From: Sodiomyces alkalinus F11
Taxonomy: Eukaryota; Ascomycota; Sordariomycetes; Glomerellales; Plectosphaerellaceae
Assembly: GCF_003711515.1 (NCBI RefSeq)
Contig: NW_021167081.1
Location: 3,342,483 to 3,406,482 of the forward strand
Direction: 5' to 3'
Length of the DNA stretch: 64,000 bases
Shown: piece after piece, positions 48,151-60,164 of the stretch
Layout: each line of letters opens with the position of its first letter
How positions within the stretch are numbered: position 1 is the stretch's first letter
Notes under the pieces: generated by a model
The model's database searches: none
Told to the model about the DNA's origin: nothing
The model's input: the letters and a program-made list of their open reading frames with translations, nothing else
Position numbers and translations under genes: made by a program

Positions 48151-48500
48151 GGCAGCAGTCCTTCTCCAATTCTCGAGGGGAAACCGTTAATAGATAAAAA
48201 CCCCTACGCTCTTCTTATATACGAAGTTCTATTGTGCGTGGCCGCTACGGTATCGCTCCGCGGCCCCGTCTTTATCGCTATTCGAAAACCGGATCTTACC
48301 TCCGGGCTAATAGCTAATAGAGGTCGGCTAGTTAGTTTTGTAGATGCTATATCGGGTCGTACGTGCCCTCGGTACGCTATCGCCATAGTTACTCGCCGCC
48401 ATCCTTTCCTTTATTCCGGATCCGGCAAGGTTATTCTCCCCTCACCGCGGCACCCTTTATACCCTCCCTCCCTTCTATAGGGGGGAGCGGGGGGCCCCCC
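48151..48500. other. Gene-free stretch
   Basis: Between Gypsy-B and LINE-E. Open frames on both strands over 48204-48480 overlap each other and look like chance in CpG-rich, stop-poor DNA. No repeat match found. Confidence 0.4.
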
Positions 48501-51500
48501 TTACTCCTTCCTTTATTTATTATTTATTCCTAAACCCCCTTTATATACCTACTATTTATAGTAGCCCTTATTTAGTTATATACCTCCTTTACTTACGCTA
48601 CGTAGGCTCTCATGGGTAGGCGCTATAGTATAGGCCGGGCGTGGCTACTATTCCCTCCAAGGTATAATGACTCGTAGAGCTAATCTACCGCTCCCTTTTC
48701 TTATAAACCTGCCTTTTTTCCTCTCTTTTCCTCCTTTCTTCTTTTTCTTCTTTAAGCTATTATTCTTAAGGTGAGTTTTACGTGGTCGGTACAGTATAGG
48801 TATAGCCCTAGAACTCCTATACGGGGACCTCTAGTACTATTCGGCTATAGTATAGGGGATCCTATATAGCCTCGGGTCGTACTATCCTTTTACCGCCGCC
48901 GCTCCGCCTCCGTAACGCCCTCCTCGGTCTAACTCTCCTTCCCCTTTAGATACCCCTTAATAAAGCCTCTATTACTAAAGGGGGAGCCGGTACCGGCACT
49001 TATAAGGGTAAAGGGCCGGCTACCCCTTAATCCTCTACTATAAGTTCCCCGCTCTATTATCGTCGCGCCGGCTCTACGCCCTCGCTTTGTATTCTAACCT
49101 AGTATAGTGCACGCCCACGCCCACTATCTAATCCTCCCCTTACACCTTATATATCGTATCTCTAGGATATAACTACTAAGTAGCTCCCTACTAGAATCCG
49201 CCTAGCAAGTATTGTTATTACGTTCTCGTTACGCTCCCGCTACGCCCTTACTCTATGCCGTATCTACTAACCCGGCTTAGAGGCGGGCGCTTATTACGTT
49301 AAATATATTAATAGTAATTATAGTAGCCACGACTATACCCCGGTTTATCCTTACTATGCCCCTACTACGCCCTTAGTCCGCTAATCTTCCTATTAGACCC
49401 CCCCACCTACTATAATACCGCTAATAACCTTATCGCTACCGCCGCCGCCGCCCGTGCTACGCTAATGCTATTTATAGGTTTTCCCCTTCTCCGTTATACC
49501 GTATATATTACGTCCTCGTTACTAATACCGTTATAGTATATCCATAAGCACTAATAGGCTACTACTTAGTAGACGCGCAGCCTCTATACGCACCGCGCTA
49601 CCCTCCGCTAGACTAATAGTATTAGTATAGTCGTAATCGCCGCCGCCGCGCCCTCGTAGAGTTATACTAGATACACTTCTAATGGCGAGATACTAAAGGC
49701 TATCCTCGCCTATCTTATACGTTACCACGCCTCCCCTATACCGACCCCGCTACTAACACGTATCGCAGAATATTCCTATCCCCTTATTAGTAGACCCTAT
49801 TACCTTAGCTACTAAGGATAAGGGTGCGGGTAAGGATAAGGTTATCCTGGTGGATAGTAGAGCGATTAGCTCCGATAGGGATAACGACGCGTCCGATTAG
49901 TATATAAATAACGATAAGAAGGAGTAAGTAAGCAGGTCGTAGCGCGACTATAGCGCGGCCGTATAGCGGCTAATAATAAACATTCTCGCTCCCCCTTTAC
50001 TTATCTTCTTCGTAGCTTTACCTCCCCCTTATATATACCCGAGGTTCTAGCGCTATAGAGGCTCTGCTACGCCTCTGAATCCAGTTATCGTGCTAGTCAG
50101 AAGTCCGGAAGGCGCCTAGTATATAGGAACCACTTCGCGATTTTCCCTGCGGTCTCGTTACTTCGGAGCGCTAGGAGCTAGTCCTATTTTATTAGTAAGC
50201 GCGTGCCCGTATCGGCTATAAGGCGCTCTTATATCTCCCTTAATATATCCAGGCACTATGACGCGTTATATTCCGCTATCTCCGGCCCTTTATTGGTATA
50301 CTAGTAGCGTGGCGTTACCGTGTCCCGCACGCCTTTTATAAAAAGAAAGTGATAAAAGCCCATTTTCTTTATTCGGATCTAGGTAAGGATAGAACTCTAT
50401 AGTTTTATAAGGCCCTTATATTTCCTAAGCGCTATATAGTCGAATTAGGGCGTCCACGCTACGGCTATACTATTATATTAGCGTAGTAAGGTACGCTTTT
50501 ACTAGTACACCTATTTCTCTTAAAGACGCTAGGCTAATTCCCTCCCGAGAAGCTAGGACTTAACTTCCTGCTTCTAAGCCCCTTAGGACCTTATATAGGG
50601 TCTAACCCCTCCCCTACGTCTTTTACGCTATATAGCTATTTCGGCTACTTATCGTACCTAAAGTACCGCTTACTTTATTTAGGTGCCCTTTACCCGTAGC
50701 ACCGCTTATACGGTTAGGGCGTGATAGTATAAGTTAAGGGAGTGGACCCCCGCCTCCGTCTTTACTACCTTTATATTTATAGCCCAATACCCGCCGGTAA
50801 TAATACGTAAGTATTACGCTTATTTACTAGCTAGTCCTTTTAGTAGTCCGCTCGGCTTCTCTCTTTTTCCTGTTATCGTATAAAAGGCCAGGGCCGTATA
50901 GAGTATAGCGCTCTGGACTACTATTTAGTATAGTTTACGTGTATCCCTGATATAATAGCCCTATACTAACGCTATAAGGCGTATAAAGGCGTATTTCTAG
51001 GTAAGGAGTTTAGCTTTAAGTTTCCGGATACAAGGATAGAATATAAGCTTCTAGTTAAGGATAACCCCTAGGATCTTTATCTCTACGACTTATAGCGCCG
51101 GTACGCCCTTAAGGTATAACTAGAGCGGTAGCGGGTTATATTTTCTCGTAAAGTGGAGAAGCTTATACTTTCGTGGCTTAAATCGTAGTCTACTCCTTCG
51201 TAACTAGCTTTAGCAAACTTACTATACCCGTTTAAGGTACGCCTATAGCGCGGCCTTATTACGTTTAAAGGCTATAATATTCGTGTGATCGGTAAAGCCG
51301 ACTACTATAACCCGCGGTATCCGGATAAGTTCCTAGTAAAGTATCCTAATAAACAGTATAAAAAGGATAGGGGAAAGGGGTGATCCTTAGGAGACTCCCG
51401 CCTAGATATTTACCTAGTACGCTATATCGCTATTAAAGCGTAGGCGTACCGTGCATGCTACAAGGTAGGATTAGGTCTATTTCGTAACCTAGTCCGGGAA

Positions 51501-52640
51501 GCTATACTAGGCGAGGACTTCGAGGAGTTTTTAGTATAGTCTTTTATTAAAGGCGCCCTAGATATTAAGCTTTAATCATATTATAGCCCCGCTACGCTTA
51601 TATATAGTGTATACTCCCTTTATAATAGCCTTAAGGCTCGCGGAGAAGAGTCATATTAGTCGCCTATAAAGTAGTTAGCTATAAACGAGTAGGAATCCGT
51701 TTAGTAGGCTATCCTCCCCGGGTGCCTTTTATTTTATTATTGATTTTATAACGTACTAGAGCACCTTTTCCGTGACATTTGATGTAAATAGTATTATCTC
51801 TATCCTTAGCACGCCGCTAATACGCCCGCTTTTTATAGGGTATATTAGAGGGAAGAACTTCGCTATAAGAATTATCGCTTTTCTATTATATATTATCGTA
51901 ACCGGTTCGTCCGTGCTACGCTATAAGGACAGGATAGATAGGAGGTCTAGGGGTAAGTAGCTTACTGTCCGGGCCTAGCGTTATAGTATCTAAAGGCTTT
52001 TCTGGTCTATTACTATCGTATTAATAGCCTTACGCTAGCTTTTCCGCTTCTTTATCCTAACTAGTATATTATAATATTTTTCTGCCTCCTTAAGTTCATC
52101 CTACCTACCGCGCGACCTCGGCCCGTAATAGCGTCGCGTAAGCCTTATTACCTCCCTATTCGCCTCTGCTATTTCCTAAGTCCACCACGGTGGTCTATCG
52201 CGGAAGGCGGCTAGCTCCCGTCACGGCGGCGTAACGTCCGCGATATTACTGAAGTTCTATAGTATCTAGCTTATAGCGCGGTCGATTACTTCTAGGATAA
52301 GGGGTATTTCTCTATAGTCTAGCCTCTAAGCCTGTCTTTAGACCGCTTTATAGTCTAGCTTCCTCCACCTCTATCCTTTACTAGCGATACGCTAGCGCAG
52401 CTATACTATATTAATATTAATTACTTAGGCTATATAGTCTAAGCCTATTAGGTCTAGATTATCCCCTTAGTATATATAGGTTAGGTCCACTAAAACCCAG
52501 GTAAGGTTAAGCGTGCTATACTATCGATTAGTATTCGCGGAGGTCCTAGTAATATATCCTTTCGGGGTTATAAGGTTAAGTTACCACCGGTACGCAAGCG
52601 TAATAAGGTATTCCAATTATCTTTCGTATCTATCGTGTCC
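48500..52640 (-). pseudogene. LINE-E ORF2 relic: endonuclease end and reverse transcriptase
   Basis: Minus-strand non-LTR pol, 5'-truncated. Endonuclease C-terminus: LTWVLVDLTYIY and GLDYIAQV near 52430-52500 (family GSDHxPI), then RDRPPWWT near 52178-52205, the typical PWWT-E junction. Reverse transcriptase: GSPLSPILFILFIRIL near 51340-51387 and the box VVGFTDHTNIIAFKR near 51262-51305, where the DD pair reads DH. RT thumb follows to about 50500. From 50500 to 48500 I could not identify an RNase H or 3' end with confidence. The plus-strand frames over 49900-51700 are shadows of this one. Confidence 0.78.
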
Positions 52641-52649
52641 GTCCTACTC

Positions 52650-54560
52650 GGAGAAGTAATAAATAGCCTAAATACGCTAAATCCGTTCTAATTTACTATT
52701 ATCTTCCGCTTTTAAAGGGTCCGGTATAGGTAGCCGTAAAAGGGTATTAGCTACTATATACGTTTTACCGGGGATATACTAATAGTTTAACTAGAATTAG
52801 CTAAATAACTCCGAGGAGAGGATAAGCTCTATATTTAGCCGGGTCTAATTAATACTAGATAGCGTAGTTAACTTTATAATCCTAATAATAGTAGCGTAAT
52901 CCGTAAGAAGAATAATCGGATTATAATAGGCTAACTAGATAATAGTTCGGGTTTTATAAATAGCCTATACTAGGTCAATAGCCATTAATTCGGTCGGCTA
53001 GTGCTTTTACTTACCGGTATTAAGACCCTTACTAATATAAAGCACCGGATAGACAAGTGTCTTACTAATAATACCCTTAATATGCTACTCGGTTTTATTA
53101 GTAAGTTAGAATAGTATAGCTAAGAACCCGTGCTCTTTAAAAGCGTCTAGCTAAAGAAAAAGGATCTTTCGTGGGTCGTAGTAGAAGAGGTAGATATTAA
53201 AGGTAAAGGCGCCCGTAAGGTTTATAAATAACACTAATTCTTCGGCTATAAGTTCAAATACCGTATATATAGTATAGGCCTTATACGCCTACCCCTTATC
53301 CTTACTAAGCTAATAAGCTTTGGTGAGTAGAGTAATCTTTTATTACTAAAAGAAGGCGATTCGGTAAAGGAACCTTAGGACAAAGTACCGTAACTATCCC
53401 GTTATACTAATCTATTACTCGAGCGATTAAAGCGATATCGGTATACGGATCTTTTATAAGGCGTTAGTATATTGCTTTATATTAAACAGGCCTAAAGCGT
53501 TATCTTTAACTCCTAGGAGCTAGACTAATAGGTAGCCGATAAAGGATTTACCCGGGGAGATACAAATCCACTTCCAATTAAAAAGCGATAGGATAGTCTT
53601 CAGATACTAATCGTACTCCTTTAAGATATCGGATGCTATAATAATATTATTAATAAATGCGGCGGCGAATATCTTATACGGTTAAAGTAGCTTCTCTATA
53701 TAGCGTTAGATATAGGATAGTAAATTACGAAAGCCTATAAGCGCGACCTTCGAATATTTCTATCCCTAATATAAAGTGATAGTAAACCTTTTACGATATG
53801 GCTTATGTATCGGGAATTAGTAAAAGAAGGCGTAAGCGTCGATAACGGAGATAAACCTTTTCCCCTAGAGGCGGCGGATTACCGTATCCTATAATAGTAT
53901 CCGGTATATATTAGGGATAGTAACCCTATTTAGGGCGCGGATGTTAACTACTATCCGGCCCTTATATTTCCCGTTCACGGCTCGCTATATAGTAGATACT
54001 AGGGCTCTAAATAGTATAGGCTATAGCGGCTACTCTATTTGCGTTTACTTATAAAGTTTGTTAAGTGTCTTATATAAGAACTTGTAGTTATTATAGGTAA
54101 GGGGGTCTAGCTTTTAGCTAATCTTCTAGTTAAACTATCCATTAACTAAATAAACTTTTATATATTCTTCGGGAGGCATATCAATAACGTCTTAATTTGT
54201 CTAAGCCTTCGGATACTACGCGATAATCTTACTAAACCGATATATCAAGCGGTCGTTATACCGGCAACTTAAAACTCCCTCCTTAATAATCCCCGTAAGG
54301 GCGTTAAGGCTTTTAGCGATACCTATGTTACCTTCGGGAATAATATACCCATAAAAGATATTCCCTTCGCTCTTAGCGAGCAGCTTTTCTTTTATACGCT
54401 TAAGCCGGATATCTTAATCGTCATCGCGGTCGGTATACCAATAGCCGTCCGTATAGAAAAGGTCTATATAGCCTAGCTTAATACCTCGTATACTAAGTAA
54501 TAGTTGGTTATTAGCGTTAGATATAGGTATTATAGCTTAGTTATTAAGAATATAGTTCGG
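52650..54560 (-). pseudogene. Gypsy-C pol relic: reverse transcriptase and RNase H
   Basis: On the minus strand: IVVNIRALNRVTIPNIYRI near 53880-53940 (family VVVDIRGLNxITxPDAYP), GKRFISVIDAYAFFYQFPIH near 53800-53860, YSKVALIGFRNLLSYIQR near 53705-53760, and the active-site box AAAFINNIIIAS near 53625-53665, i.e. YVDD turned to FINN. The downstream hinge LLVQLLGVKDNALGLF and the block IGITGQLRYFV lead into RNase H (LFLQLDAFKEHGFLAILF near 53090). The integrase half is missing where LINE-E begins at about 52640. Upstream, ELY/FYTDGYWYTDRD near 54420-54450 belongs to the same frame. Confidence 0.83.
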
Positions 54561-55039
54561 GGAGCCTTCTATATCCGGGAACGCCTTTAAAGAGTTAAGG
54601 CTAATATCGGGTTTATTAATCGGTATAAACCTATATACTCGTAGCGGAATCATTAAGCGTTTGCAGGCCTTACGTTTCTGCTAGATTACAGAATATTTAG
54701 CGAATACCCTTTTGAGAACCGTTAGGCCTTAGTAGTCGCTAATACGAATAGCTTGTTACGTGTTAAGATCTTTTTGTAATATATATATATTGCCGTAGAG
54801 CTATAGCACGAGTCTATTAAGGAGACTAACCCTATAATAAGTTAACTAGTTTATTTATATAAAGCTATTAATAGTAAAGTGAAATCCTTATAAATAGCTT
54901 TCTTAGGCTATAGCGGTCCAGGTTTTCTATCGTTCCGGGAATTATCTTATTAGGTTATATGCTCTATAAAGTGGCCTAGCTTATATAGCCCGATCGAAGT
55001 AGTCTATATATATATATACCCTTAATTACACGTGGTAGT

Positions 55040-55073
55040 GTATATACCCTCCCCCCCCTAAGAGGGTATATAC
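55040..55073. repeat. 12-bp stem inverted repeat with C-rich loop
   Basis: Arms GTATATACCCTC (55040-55051) and GAGGGTATATAC (55062-55073), perfectly complementary, around a 10-nt loop rich in C. Confidence 0.8.
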
Positions 55074-55167
55074 TAGAGACAGTAAAGTTTCACTTATTAG
55101 CGCCTACGCTAATAAATATCTATGTGAATATACGGGGACCTCTATAATATATAGGAGCTCCGGGTGG

Positions 55168-55199
55168 ATCGCGCGCGAATTAAGAAATTCGCGCGCGAT
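55168..55199. repeat. Perfect 14-bp GC-rich palindrome next to tRNA-like unit
   Basis: Arms ATCGCGCGCGAATT (55168-55181) and AATTCGCGCGCGAT (55186-55199) with an AAGA loop. It directly follows the 3' end of the tRNA-like sequence on the minus strand. The surroundings are RIP-mutated, yet the palindrome contains no CpA to mutate. Confidence 0.85.
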
Positions 55200-55271
55200 T
55201 CAGGAGAGTGGGATTCAAACCAACTGCCTTGCGCGGCCACTAGGCGTGTCTACCACCTACGCTATCCCCCA
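55200..55271 (-). tRNA. tRNA-like sequence (tRNA pseudogene or SINE head)
   Basis: 72 nt on the minus strand. Acceptor TGGGGGA (55271-55265) pairs fully with TCTCCTG (with G-U pairs), discriminator A at 55200. A box TAGCGTAGGTGG (55264-55253) fits TRGYNNARNNGG; B box GGTTTGAATCC (55221-55211) fits GGTTCRANYCC with one C-to-T. The D stem GCGT/ACGC is perfect; the T stem has one mismatch. The anticodon arm is abnormal: only GCCT/AGGC pairs, with a 12-nt loop, so no anticodon can be read. Best explained as a decayed tRNA gene or a tRNA-derived SINE head; a working tRNA is unlikely. Confidence 0.5.
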
Positions 55272-55399
55272 CGTATTAAGGATATCCAGACTATTAGGTT
55301 AATTAAGCTCCTATGCTAGGAGAAGACCCGCGTCGAGCTTAGGTATATTCTAAGCCCTAATACATAGGCGGCTAATTCGTATCTTATTACGTACTATAT

Positions 55400-56130
55400 A
55401 TTAAACTAGTATAGTAAAGGTAGCCTATTATAGGGTCTTTATCGATGCTATACCCTATAATATAGCGTATTTAGTAGAATCGATATACTTATCGAGAAAT
55501 CGACTAAGGAGCTATTAGCTTACTATATAATAGGAGGCTTCCACGTTAACGGAAATATCGAATAATACGCCTATAAGGGAACTATAAACTTAGATCCGGG
55601 CGTATATATACCGGTAAAGACTATTAAAAGAATCCCTAACTTCCTAGATAATACTATTAATTCGCGGTAAGTCCTATCCGTCCTCCCTGTCTAATTAGTA
55701 CGGCTAAAAGTAGGTCTTCTCTTATCGGATAGATTTTAGATTTAATCTTATAAGTTAGTAGTATTTACTATATTCTTAGCGGACCTAGTAAAGATGAGTA
55801 TACTCAGGTATAAATCCTTAGCTACCTAGTATAATTAGTTACTCCGCTTATTGTCCGCGCTATCCCTATCCTTAGACTTTATAAAACCCTTAGAATTTAC
55901 CTCGTTATAGTAATACTTATTTTCGAGCTCTATATCGGTATCGTCGCTAGATATAGATTCGGCGGCGGTCTTTTCGGCAGAGGCGTTAACTTAGTCTTAG
56001 GGTAAGCCCTAGCGATAATCACGATACAAATAGTCAGACTACGTATTAGCGAAGACGTATAGCCGGGGCGGAGCCTATACTATAATCAACCTTATCTTCT
56101 CCACGGCATCCCTTACCGATATTAGGGGTA
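55400..56130 (-). pseudogene. Gypsy-C gag/protease-region relic
   Basis: Minus-strand frame with TAG/TAA stops: acidic segment ESISSDDTDIELENKYYYNE near 55900-55965, FIKSKDRDSADNKRSN near 55845-55895, then GIYTPGSKFIVPL and following sequence near 55570-55620. It precedes Gypsy-C pol on the same strand, which suits the gag-protease part of the element. No zinc knuckle or clear DSGA motif is readable, so the assignment is positional. Confidence 0.5.
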
Positions 56131-56149
56131 GTATAGGAGGCTAGAGCCC

Positions 56150-57945
56150 CTGCCTGCTACTACCCCCTATCAGGAAGGATCTGCACTATATATATTGCCC
56201 CGATACACAGGACTACTAGGCTAGACTACTTTAGAGTCCCCGAGGAGGAGGAAAAGAAGACCGAGATATAGAAAGAGGTTATAGAGAATCTAAACCGCCT
56301 CTCACGGCCCCCGAACCATAACCCCGACTCCCTTAATTAATAGGCCTAGTAACTAATTAATATTATTATCGGGCTATTACGCCGGCACGGAATAAAGTAC
56401 TAAGGGCTAGCCAGTAATGAAAAGCTCTAGTAGAATAACGAATATAGGGAGGCCTACTACGAGGCTATCTACCGTATATATTATGACCCCGATAATACTA
56501 TAACACGGTACACTTTCCGGAAGAATATAAAGCGGGTTAGTAAGGAGTACTAGAATAGGAGAATGGGAGGAGTTAAGGACGTAGACGAGTTATATAAGAT
56601 AGTAGGCTAGTATAAGCTCGGAGACGGTCTATCAGCCCCCTAGAACGAGGACTATAACCCCAGTATAGATAACTATAATACGGGTAATTTTATTAGCTTA
56701 GAAAATAATCCTTATACGTACCCTATACCGAGATACGGGTATATCTTTTATAAAGGAGGATACCGAGTACCTACGATAAAGATATAGGATTAAGATCGCG
56801 GGCCTAAATAAGGACTATCCTATAGTATAGTCGATAGCAACGATTAACCGCGGGGACGCCTAGTAGACTAAAACACCTACACGGAAATCCCTAATACTAC
56901 TAACTAAGGAGCTTATATATACTAACCTATTCAGGTACTACTTAGTCCCGCCCTGCTTTACCGAGAGACGATACTAGGATAAAGTGCTATTTAATAATCG
57001 ACCTAAGGAAGAAGTAGCGGCTACGTTTAAGATATAAACGGTTACTATGCTACCGGATTATGCCTTAGTATTTTCTAACGGGTTATAAAAGGACTAAGAT
57101 ATAACCTAGGTCTACTCTATCAAGTATAACGGTAAAGTGATTACCTTTAGACGCGGCTACCCTCGAAAAGCGGTAGTCTTTAATAGTAAGGTAATAAGGG
57201 TAACTAAAAGCCTAGTAATAATAATACAACTACCTAATATAGGCGATATAATATACTATATCGATAAATAAGCTATCCTTTAAGGGTTAGCTAGAACCAA
57301 CCCGCGCTTATAAAGGCACGAATGTCTATGGTAATAGCGCCTTTTAACTATTAACTTAACCTAACTATACGAGAGCCCGGGGTATATACGGATCGCGGGT
57401 AATAAAAGGGCGGATAAGCTATATATTATAGAAGATATATAGGAGATCCTACTAAAGAATAAAAGGCCGACCTAGGCCGGAGTAAGGGTATTAGGTATAG
57501 AATACTACCGGTTAAGGCTTCGAAGCAGTATATAAATAACTGCCCCTACGGATATAATACAGTACTCTAGGCTTGGCTCGGGTTTAGGAAGTGTAAACCC
57601 TCGGAACTAAGACTCTCCTATAAGATACTAATATGCCACCTATAAGCGCGACCTAGATATAGAGACTTCGCGGAGGACTATAGGAGATTCCGCTATAAAG
57701 ACTACAAAGCTAACTACGGCTACGGGTATAAGAAGATAAGAGAATATTTCGTCTATTACCGTAGGGGTAGGAACTCCTGAATATAGCTACTATTGTTATA
57801 GTATTATACTAAACATAGATAGAGGACCCGCCACTATAACTCTTAGGAGACCTTCACGGAGATTATCACGGATAGAGAGGCGTTCGCCGCCGTAAATAAT
57901 ATAACGGGCTTCCTGGATAGGACATACCCGCTAGCCCTCGCTCAG
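56150..57945 (+). pseudogene. LINE-F relic: endonuclease/RT junction and RNase H, RT core deleted
   Basis: Plus strand. FRKNIKRVSKEYQNRRMGGV (Q/W = stop) near 56518-56580 and VDELYKIVG...YKLGDGLSAP near 56583-56635 match the endonuclease-RT linker of fungal LINEs (family VxWHKLxPxxxSPPL). Then, within about 400 bp, the frame reaches RNase H: PDYALVFSNGLQKDQDI near 57055-57105 (family FSDGS), YYIDKQAIL near 57255, and HTGIAGNERADKL-type sequence near 57385-57425. The RT palm, normally about 1 kb, is missing, so an internal deletion is inferred. A Cys/His-rich end follows near 57700-57780. LINE-D copy 2 begins right after. Confidence 0.75.
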
Positions 57946-58249
57946 GCATTAACTCACGTAGGGGGATATACATTTTACGCGCAAACGCCCGAAACCACTC
58001 GAAACCTATATTAATCGATAGCTCTCTTCAAGGTCTATGCGCCTATCTATAGTCCTATATCGCGTAGGCGCTGGTTTTAGCATACTATAAGTGCGAAAAC
58101 GCCTGGAAATAGGCTTATAGCTGCCCCGCGTGCGGGGGAAAAGTCTAACATAGCCCGTGCGCCCACGCTAACAAAGCAGTAAGCCTAGCCGCTTAGAGCC
58201 GTACCTACAACCTCTATATAACCCTAGTACCACAAATAACAACCTACTA

Positions 58250-58324
58250 CCCGTGCCACGCCCCACTTATTTTGGTTCGTTTAGCACTTACCAGCTATAA
58301 GCTGGTGCTGGATAGTTATTTAGC
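58250..58324 (+). repeat. Left terminal inverted repeat of pogo-type element
   Basis: About 75 bp, complementary to 60165-60239 with a few C/T differences. Contains an internal palindrome ACCAGCTATAAGCTGGT and ends GTTATTTAGCC. Confidence 0.9.
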
Positions 58325-58395
58325 CACTTTTTTAAAGTTATTTATAATAAGCGCGTTTTTATCGATAATAACACCCTATTTTGATCTTTTTGAAG

Positions 58396-60112
58396 ATGGA
58401 ATCTCGCGTTGATGAGGCTATTGATTTTAATAACGAAAACTCGAATACTAAGGTGGTAACGGTCGCCCGATAATTTGGTATCCCGCGATATACCTTACGG
58501 AATCGCTTATAGGGCCGCCGACCTAAATCGGGCCTGAAATCACTAAATTTAAAGCTTTTAGAGCCCGAAGAAAAAGCCCTATGCCGTTATATCGACCGCC
58601 TTGATCGTATTAACCTTGTAGTTTGACCTGAGTTTATTGCTAACGCTATAAACGCGATTCTCGAGGCGTGTTACGAACCTAAAGAAGAAGGCTACGCCGC
58701 CCCTACCGTTGGTCGACGATAGGTTACGCGGTTTATCTAACGGCACGGATACTTTAAAAGAAAGTAAAAGAAGATGGATATAAACCGTTAGACCGCCGAG
58801 GATTCTGAACGGGTTCTTTAATACTTTAACTAATCATAGGAGGTTATATAGGAAAATGGAATCCCGCTAGAATCTATTTAGAATATAGACGAGACCGGCT
58901 TTTAGATCGGGATAGGCAAAGATTAAGTTATAGTCACTAAACGGAATAGATCCTATTACTTTAGGACCCTATAGAATAGGGAGTCTATAATAGCGATTAA
59001 AGCTATTTTAGCAGGTGGCGTTATTATCTCCGTTTTCGTGATCTTAAGCGGTAAAGTCTATATACGGTAATAGTATAAACTGGAAGAGATGGCTAACGGA
59101 ATATCAATAGCCGTATCGCTAACTGGATACACTAACGACTAGGTTAGTTACACCGTATTTTACTGTGAAGTGTCCCGCTGACTATATAATAGATTAGCCT
59201 GGATTAGCTAAAGTATTTCGATAAGCACTCTAATAAGTTATCCATTAGCGTAAAGCGGCTATTAATCCTAGATAGGCACGGCTCCCACTATACGCAGGAA
59301 TTCATATAATATTATAATAATCACGATATTATCCCTTTTAGATTACCTCCTTACCTAACTTATATACTATAGCTACTTAACGTTATTGTTTTTTAGCCTC
59401 TAAAGCACTACCACGCTAAAGCCCTTAACTAGTTAGTTCGCGATAGAGTCGTTGATATCACGAAGCTCGAGTTCCTCTCGTTAATCGAGGGCGGGCGTAA
59501 GTAGGCGTTTAAGTAGTTAACGATCCTCTCTGCCTTTAAAAAAACAGGGATCTATCTATTTAACCCCTAGGTTATCCTATAATAGTTAGAAGAGCGTCGA
59601 CCTCGGACACCTACCCCGCCTCCTCTTCCTTCTAATAGGTCCTTAAACCCGATAACGCTAGTACCCCTTTATTAGATATATCGTTCTGCCCGTAGAATTG
59701 GGCGTAGTTTACGTGACGAGGCGGAAATAGACCTTGCTACGCAGCGTAAAGTGATAAGCTTTATTAAGGGATCGTTATCTCTAGCGTCCGAACTGATCCA
59801 GGTAAAGAGGGACTTCGCGCGTATAAAGTACGCCGAGACTATTGCCCACTAACGCCGCGCTAATAAGAACCTCCAGCTATAGCCTGGAGGCATTTTAAGG
59901 GTAGAACAGGCGCGTAGGATAGCTAAATAACGCGTTAAGAATGAGGTTATGAAGGCAGAGCGTATTATAGAGGCTGCGTGTTTCAAGAGGTAAAGAGTAT
60001 ATAAGAAGGTAGGCGAGGACGCTATAAAGATAGCTAGGACTTAGGTGAAGGCTAAGCGATTAGGTAAGCTATATATTACGTGGGGGATAGGTTATTAGGT
60101 TGCGTTGTCGTG
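58396..60112 (+). pseudogene. pogo/Fot-type transposase relic, one intron
   Basis: ATG at 58396 (MESRVDEAIDFNNENSNTKV). N-terminal helix-turn-helix: VVTVAR.FGIPRYTLRNRL near 58450-58510. DDE domain: NIDETGF near 58882-58902 (first Asp), LILDRHGSH near 59260-59290 (second Asp), and a third site near 59370 reading LLNV where the family has LDV, so the third Asp is Asn. At 59143-59192 a 50-nt segment starting GTTAGT, with CTGAC and ending TAG, shifts the frame; removing it joins ACTND(Q) to LDWLKYFDKH-type sequence, so it is a genuine intron. Stops are TAG/TAA at Gln/Trp sites. About 555 codons, normal for Fot/pogo. Confidence 0.85.
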
Positions 60113-60164
60113 ATAGTTGTGAATAGCTTTACAATCGTGAAAAAGTCGCTAAATAACTATCCTG

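Larger units (their letters stand above)
54561..55399. other. Non-coding stretch holding hairpins and a tRNA-like unit
   Basis: Lies between Gypsy-C pol and gag. Contains a C-rich hairpin at 55040-55073, a perfect GC-rich palindrome at 55168-55199 and a tRNA-like sequence at 55200-55271 (listed separately). Part of it (55195-55275) is hardly RIP-mutated. Confidence 0.5.

Noticed and set aside
48204..48480. Overlapping 60-82 aa frames on both strands.
   Set aside because: Both strands are open at once, with no homology or start context; likely chance in CpG-rich DNA.
50900..51700. A plus-strand frame with few stops that looked like an unknown protein.
   Set aside because: The minus strand of the same stretch gives clear LINE reverse-transcriptase motifs (GSPLSPILFIL, GFTDHTNIIAF) in order; the plus frame is its shadow.
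53000..54500. A plus-strand frame readable for several hundred codons.
   Set aside because: The minus strand carries the Gypsy-C reverse transcriptase with ordered motifs; the plus reading has no recognisable domain.
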